Shown: one piece after another, positions 60,041-64,000 of the stretch | Layout: the number at the start of each line of letters is the position of its first letter | Position numbering within the stretch: the first letter of the stretch is position 1 | Origin: Marinimicrobium hydrolyticum | GTDB lineage: Bacteria; Pseudomonadota; Gammaproteobacteria; Pseudomonadales; Cellvibrionaceae | Assembly (NCBI RefSeq): GCF_030848505.1 | Contig: NZ_JAVDDU010000005.1 | Coordinates: forward strand, 186,001-250,000 | Length of the DNA stretch: 64,000 nucleotides | Direction of reading: 5' to 3' | Notes under the pieces: generated by a model | Seen by the model: the letters and a program-made list of their open reading frames with translations, nothing else | Database searches by the model: none | What the model was told of the DNA's origin: nothing | Position numbers and translations under genes: made by a program

Positions 60041-62518
60041 ATGGATTCAATGTTGGCACTGAGATTGTTGTGGCGCAATTGGCGCAGTGGGGAAGTTAAG
60101 TTACTGGCGGTAGCACTGGTTCTGGCGGTGGCGGTGGTCAGCGGTATCGCGATTTTCGCGGATCGGCTCGATACCACCCTGGTTCAGCAAAGCAATGCCT
60201 TTTTGGGCGCTGATCTAATTGTCAGCGGCACCCAGCCTCATAGACAAGCCTGGAGTGAAGAAGCCGAGAACCGGGGAATAGAGCAAACCCGGGTGGTGGA
60301 GTTCTCCTCCATGGTGTTCTCCGGCGATGAGCTTCATCTGGCATCCATCCGCGCGGTGGCTGAAGGCTATCCACTGAGAGGTTACGTGGAGACCAGCCAC
60401 GAAGCCTATTCCCAGCAACCGCCTGTTCGGGCGGATTCCATACCACCCGCAGGAGAGGTTTGGGTGGACGGCCGACTTTTGCCCCTATTAAACATCGAGT
60501 TAGGGGACGACATCGAAGTCGGGGAGCATACCCTGACCACAACCCGGATTTTAGTGCGTCAGCCGGGGGAGAGTGGTTTTGCCATGACCGGTGCCCGGGT
60601 GTTGATGAATTTGGCCGACCTGGAGCAAACCCAGGTGGTGCAGCCTGGCAGCCGGATCGATTACCAGTGGTTGGTGGCCTCGGACGACTCCGGCAACTTG
60701 GCAGCCTTTCGCGAATGGCTTCAGGAGCGGCTCACGGACCATGATCGCATCCGCGATATCGATTCCTCTCAGCGCCAGTTGGCGCAAACGCTGGAAACCG
60801 GTGAACGGTTTTTATTGTTGGCGGCGGTAGTGGGTGTCCTGCTGGCTGGTGTCGCCATTGGCTTGGCCGCGCGCCAATTCGCCGCCCGCCACGTGGATCA
60901 GGTCGCGTTGATGAAAAGCTTGGGTGCAGGGGCAGGGCGCATTCGCCAGCTCTACGCCGGGCAGTTGCTGATCCTGGCCACACTCGCCTCCCTGGTGGGG
61001 CTGGTACTCGGCGAAGGTATTCAGCGCGGCGTGGCCAGCAGCCTGCAATCTTTCTTTAACGTCGCCTTGGCTGCACCGGCCATTTACGCCTACGTATTGA
61101 GCTTTTTTAGCGGGCTGGTGTGCCTGATGTTCTTTGCCTTGCCCGCCCTGTGGTTTCTGCCTCAGGTGCCGCCGTTAAAAATCCTGCGGCGTGAGTTGGC
61201 CGTGAACCAAACTCAACTGTGGATTCAGGTGGTCCTGGCCCTCGCGGCCATCTTTTTGCTGGTATCGCTCTTTAGCCGTCAGCTTGGGTTGTCCTTGAGC
61301 GTTATGGCAGCGCTGACCGGTATTCTGGTCATGTCGGCAGGCATCGGCTTTGTACTGCTCAAGTTCAGTCGGCGCCTGAGCACTAACGCCGGCAGCATCT
61401 GGCGCCTAGCGGTCGCCAACTTACAGCGTCAACGCGGCCAGAGTTTGGTGCAAATGGTGATTTTCTCTATCGCCATCATGTTGCTGTTGACGCTGACGGC
61501 GGTGCGTACCTCGCTTATCGAAGACTGGCGTATGCAGCTGCCAGAGAACGCGCCCAATCACTTCCTGGTCAATATTGCTCCGCAGAACGTGGAAGCCGTG
61601 CAGAGTTTCCTGGATCAGGAGGGTGTGGATCGGGAGCCTCTGTACCCAATGGTACTCGGGCGACTGACGCACATTAATGGCGAGGAGCGGGACCGCAGCC
61701 TGGGTATGAACCGGGAAGCCAACCTGACCTGGACGGACACCCTGGGCGACGACAATGAGATTCAGGCCGGGGCCTGGTGGGATGAGTGGTCCTCCGAGAC
61801 AGGGCTGCCTGGGGTTTCGGTGGAAGAGGGTTTGGCTGAACAGCTGGGGCTTTCCGTCGGTACCCGACTGGAGTTCTCGCTGGGTGGTTTGCCCATTGAG
61901 GTGGAAGTGGCCAGCCTGCGAAGCCTTGATTGGCAGTCCATGAATCCCAATTTCTTTTTTATCTTCGAGCCGGGTGCTCTGGATGATTTTTCCGCGACTT
62001 ACATCACCAGTGCCTATTTACCCAACGACAAGAAACCCCTCATTAACGAGTTGCTGCGGGCTTACCCCAATATTCTGGTGATTGAGCTGGATCGCGTTTT
62101 CGAGCAAATCCGCTCCATCGTGGATCAGGTCAGCCAGGGTGTGCAATTGGTGCTCTGGTTGACGCTGTTGGGCGGCGGTTTAGTGCTGTTTGCGGCCGTG
62201 ACCAGCAGCATTGATGGGCGCAAACGAGAAGCGGGATTACTGCGCGCTCTGGGCAGCCCCCGCCGTTTGGTTATAGGCAGCATCTGGGCCGAGTTTTCCA
62301 TACTTGGCTTTCTGGCAGGGCTGGTCGGCGTTATTGGGGCGGAAATCCTGCTGTGGAATCTGCAGTATTGGGTGCTGGATATTCCAGTGCGTGCGCACCC
62401 GACGTTCTGGGTGCTCGGGCCGATTTTGGGCGCTGTGTGCGTGGGGACACTGGGTGCGATCAGTTGCCGTGGAGTCGTCACCACACCGCCGGCGGTGGTG
62501 TTGCGAGAAGCCGGTTAG
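60041..62518 (+). CDS. ybbP: FtsX-like ABC permease YbbP
   Basis: 825 residues. One N-terminal membrane segment (KLLAVALVLAVAVVSGIAIF), a periplasmic domain (to about 255), three segments around 260-385, a block around 395-440, a second periplasmic domain (about 500-690) and three C-terminal segments with LLRALGSPRRLVIGSIWAEF. This is the YbbP layout with two FtsX-type domains. Thought to move a lipid-type substrate with YbbA. Start at 60041; ATG at 60050 is an alternative. Overlaps the GtrA stop by 4 bp. Confidence 0.93.
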   Translation: MDSMLALRLLWRNWRSGEVKLLAVALVLAVAVVSGIAIFADRLDTTLVQQSNAFLGADLIVSGTQPHRQAWSEEAENRGIEQTRVVEFSSMVFSGDELHLASIRAVAEGYPLRGYVETSHEAYSQQPPVRADSIPPAGEVWVDGRLLPLLNIELGDDIEVGEHTLTTTRILVRQPGESGFAMTGARVLMNLADLEQTQVVQPGSRIDYQWLVASDDSGNLAAFREWLQERLTDHDRIRDIDSSQRQLAQTLETGERFLLLAAVVGVLLAGVAIGLAARQFAARHVDQVALMKSLGAGAGRIRQLYAGQLLILATLASLVGLVLGEGIQRGVASSLQSFFNVALAAPAIYAYVLSFFSGLVCLMFFALPALWFLPQVPPLKILRRELAVNQTQLWIQVVLALAAIFLLVSLFSRQLGLSLSVMAALTGILVMSAGIGFVLLKFSRRLSTNAGSIWRLAVANLQRQRGQSLVQMVIFSIAIMLLLTLTAVRTSLIEDWRMQLPENAPNHFLVNIAPQNVEAVQSFLDQEGVDREPLYPMVLGRLTHINGEERDRSLGMNREANLTWTDTLGDDNEIQAGAWWDEWSSETGLPGVSVEEGLAEQLGLSVGTRLEFSLGGLPIEVEVASLRSLDWQSMNPNFFFIFEPGALDDFSATYITSAYLPNDKKPLINELLRAYPNILVIELDRVFEQIRSIVDQVSQGVQLVLWLTLLGGGLVLFAAVTSSIDGRKREAGLLRALGSPRRLVIGSIWAEFSILGFLAGLVGVIGAEILLWNLQYWVLDIPVRAHPTFWVLGPILGAVCVGTLGAISCRGVVTTPPAVVLREAG

Positions 62519-62952
62519 GCGTCTTCGGCGCTGACCGTCACTGGCTCGCTTTGGTAGGTCCAGAGCTTGTGGGCCAGGAAGTTCCACATCAGGATCACCA
62601 GAGTTGCGCTTAGCTGCACCGCTAAATAGTGCAGCTGCAGAACTTCAGTACCCAAGTACATGATGCCGCCGTTGGCACTGAGGCCAACACCGACCACAGC
62701 AAGAAACCGCACCATGGCGACCCGGTGATCGGCGCTGCTGCTAAACGTGAAATAGTAATTAAGCAGGTAGTTGATCAGCGCCGCTGTCATGTACCCGGTG
62801 AGCGAGGCCGCCACGGGCGCCAGTAACGACAACTCCACCAGACTTATCAATAGCGTGTATTGAATGCTGGTGGCTAGGCCGCCAACCAGCAGAAAGCATA
62901 CAGCCTCTGGGGGGCGCTTTTGTACGAAAGCGACACGTCGCGAAAACTCCAT
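62515..62952 (-). CDS. GtrA-family membrane protein
   Basis: 145 residues, four hydrophobic segments: FLLVGGLATSIQYTLLISLV, APVAASLTGYMTAALINYLLNY, MVRFLAVVGVGLSANGGIMYL and QLSATLVILMWNFLAHKLWTY. INYLLNYYFTF and the NFLAHKLWTY end are GtrA signatures. Family members are proposed to flip polyprenyl-linked sugars in surface polysaccharide modification. No glycosyltransferase gene is adjacent within the window. Confidence 0.9.
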   Translation of the reverse strand: MEFSRRVAFVQKRPPEAVCFLLVGGLATSIQYTLLISLVELSLLAPVAASLTGYMTAALINYLLNYYFTFSSSADHRVAMVRFLAVVGVGLSANGGIMYLGTEVLQLHYLAVQLSATLVILMWNFLAHKLWTYQSEPVTVSAEDA

Positions 62953-63124
62953 GCCTCACTCCTTGGATCTGCGTTTGGCCAGCGGTTTATTGTTCGTGTA
63001 ATGCGCAGCCAAGAAAACGGCGCATTTTCGCCGTGGTTTCCTTGCAGTGCTATGCTTTAGGTCAGGGTGCCCTTAAGATAACAGCAATTCATGATTCATC
63101 CGAGTAACAGGCGAGGTTTTTCAT

Positions 63125-63379
63125 ATGCCACAAGAAAAAATACAGAATCTAATTTCCGAGTTGCACGATATTTATGGGGACGATCAGGTCAGCCCACAGC
63201 AGGCGCAGCTGCTTGCCGACCTGGAGCGGCATGTACATCCAGCCGGATCAGAGGATGAGCCGGACCCCGTACCGCTGGAAACGTTGGAGAGATTGGTGGA
63301 AGAGATGGCGGTGGATCATCCCAAAACCGCTATCGTGATGCGGCAACTGGTGGAAACCCTCAAAAATATGGGTATTTAA
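63125..63379 (+). CDS. DUF4404-family small protein
   Basis: 84 residues, acidic and helical: ISELHDIYGDDQVSPQQAQLLADLERHVHP, LERLVEEMAVDHPKTAIVMRQLVETLKNMGI, the DUF4404 pattern. Function unknown. ATG at 63125, with GGCGAGG about 10 nt upstream. A GC-rich hairpin follows the stop. Confidence 0.85.
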   Translation: MPQEKIQNLISELHDIYGDDQVSPQQAQLLADLERHVHPAGSEDEPDPVPLETLERLVEEMAVDHPKTAIVMRQLVETLKNMGI

Positions 63380-63389
63380 CCCATCCTCC

Positions 63390-63409
63390 GGCGGGCTCCT
63401 GAGCCCGCC
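63390..63409. terminator. Hairpin between convergent DUF4404 and small-protein genes
   Basis: GGCGGGCTC and GAGCCCGCC around a 2-nt centre (effective CCTG loop). No T-run; possible Rho-assisted end for both convergent genes. Confidence 0.55.
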
Positions 63410-63420
63410 AGCAGCTTACC

Positions 63421-63648
63421 TCAAGCCCAGGCGACGCAGGCCCAGGCTCGCTCTATATAGGCGTATTCGGCTTTTTCCGTGCCGGGATGGCAGGCGTGGC
63501 GGAAGTGGTGGTGGTCAGTCGTTGAGCCCATATACTCCCAAGCGTGACCGGCGTAGGCGCACACGGCGTCTCCCTGGTTACGCTTGTCTTTGGCGAGCTC
63601 GTCCCACATGGTTTGCCACTGCGGGTGGGTCATCGTCAGATATTCCAT
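63421..63648 (-). CDS. Small protein of unknown function
   Basis: 75 residues, rich in His, Trp, Ala and Cys (AYAGHAWEYMGSTTDHHHFRHACHPGTEKAEYAYIERAW). ATG at 63648 with AGGGA 8 nt upstream. Not recognised. The spaced His and Cys residues could bind metal, but no known motif fits. Codon pattern and ribosome-binding site support a real gene. Confidence 0.65.
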   Translation of the reverse strand: MEYLTMTHPQWQTMWDELAKDKRNQGDAVCAYAGHAWEYMGSTTDHHHFRHACHPGTEKAEYAYIERAWACVAWA

Positions 63649-63980
63649 GTCACGGTCCCTAGCTTTTGCTGTTCAGCTTATCTTTTGCGCTTGTGTGCCG
63701 CTTTCGCGCCGTTCTTATTACGACTTTTCAGGCAATGGTTCGCTATGGCCCGCAACAGGGGGTAGGGCGTTGCCTGTTAGTTATTGTGTATTATTAATTA
63801 CGTTTGTCAAGTAGATCTTTTAACTATATGATAAATATACTAAAAAGAAGTTTTGTTCGTGTTGTGGGCCAATCTATATTTCGATGGTTTGGACGCCGTT
63901 TGTAGGGTTTATCTCCCCTTGACCTTACAGTTACTGTAAGCTTTAACGTTAAATAGAGTTGCCATTTTAGGAGCCAGGTC
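63649..63980. other. AT-rich upstream region of the MerR gene
   Basis: About 330 bp without a gene. Apart from the MerR-type promoter near its right end I see only AT-rich sequence (63785-63850). Confidence 0.6.
63919..63949 (+). promoter_or_regulatory. MerR-type promoter with overstretched spacer
   Basis: TTGACC (63919-63924), a 19-bp spacer and TAACGT (63944-63949). The spacer holds a 17-bp palindrome, CTTACAGTTACTGTAAG (63924-63940). A 19-bp spacer with a dyad between the boxes is the mark of promoters twisted by MerR/CueR/SoxR regulators. Confidence 0.8.
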
Positions 63981-64000
63981 ATGAACATCGGACAGGCGTC
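63981..64000 (+). CDS. MerR-family regulator, first codons only
   Basis: ATG at 63981 after TAGGAG; the six visible codons read MNIGQA(S), a typical CueR/MerR start. The gene runs off the window. The MerR-type operator just upstream supports this; the sensed signal (for example copper) cannot be told from six codons. Confidence 0.65.

Overview
The window looks like chromosomal DNA of a marine or soil polysaccharide-degrading gammaproteobacterium, probably of the Cellvibrio/Saccharophagus/Marinimicrobium group. This placement is inferred from gene orders (xseA|guaB-guaA; thrS-infC-rpmI-rplT-pheS-pheT-ihfA-merR; rpsP-rimM-trmD-rplS; xerD-dsbC-hom-thrC-recJ), from SapC-family and TonB-receptor/halogenase genes, and from several GH13 enzymes. 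No database search was possible.

Layout. 0-1 kb: 5' part of thiO behind a TPP riboswitch. 1-6 kb: a SelT/SelW/SelH-like protein, xseA, guaB, guaA. 6-11 kb: an exported S41-type peptidase and an FHA-Ser/Thr kinase-FHA signalling set. 11-20 kb: EVE protein, then the translation operon from thrS to ihfA (infC probably starts at AUC), a MerR-like regulator and tRNA-Pro(GGG). 20-26 kb: SapC-like protein, UspA, a TIGR01777 epimerase, a small heat-shock protein with a sigma-32 promoter and a ROSE-like RNA thermometer, a GlxA-type regulator and a beta-ketoacyl synthase. 26-35 kb: rpsP-rimM-trmD-rplS, xerD, dsbC, hom, thrC, recJ. 35-41 kb: an AT-rich gene-poor stretch with operator-like sites, a large lipoprotein, a DUF2267 protein and an FG-GAP/VCBS-like secreted protein. 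41-60 kb: tesA, a 17-kb starch/maltodextrin utilisation locus, then ybbA-ybbP. 60-64 kb: GtrA, DUF4404, a small unknown protein and the start of a MerR regulator with its operator.

The starch locus is the most striking region. An exported pullulanase and two lipoprotein amylases would cut starch outside or at the cell surface. A Caulobacter-type TonB receptor would import maltodextrins, a GH13 alpha-glucosidase would hydrolyse them, and an MFS porter would carry sugar across the inner membrane. A LacI-family regulator closes the locus. Five copies of a TGCATACGTATGCA palindrome lie in its two regulatory regions. At all three predicted promoters the nearest palindrome ends exactly 5 bp upstream of the -35 box, a geometry that suggests activation. 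The locus lies between tesA and ybbA, which are normally divergent neighbours, and an identical 16-bp sequence occurs at both junctions, as expected for an inserted island.

A second unusual signal is a family of three intergenic hairpin elements (11.1, 15.2 and 33.2 kb). Their 28-34-bp outer stems differ completely between copies yet remain self-complementary, and they enclose a 51-52-nt core with a conserved 20-nt segment at a fixed position.
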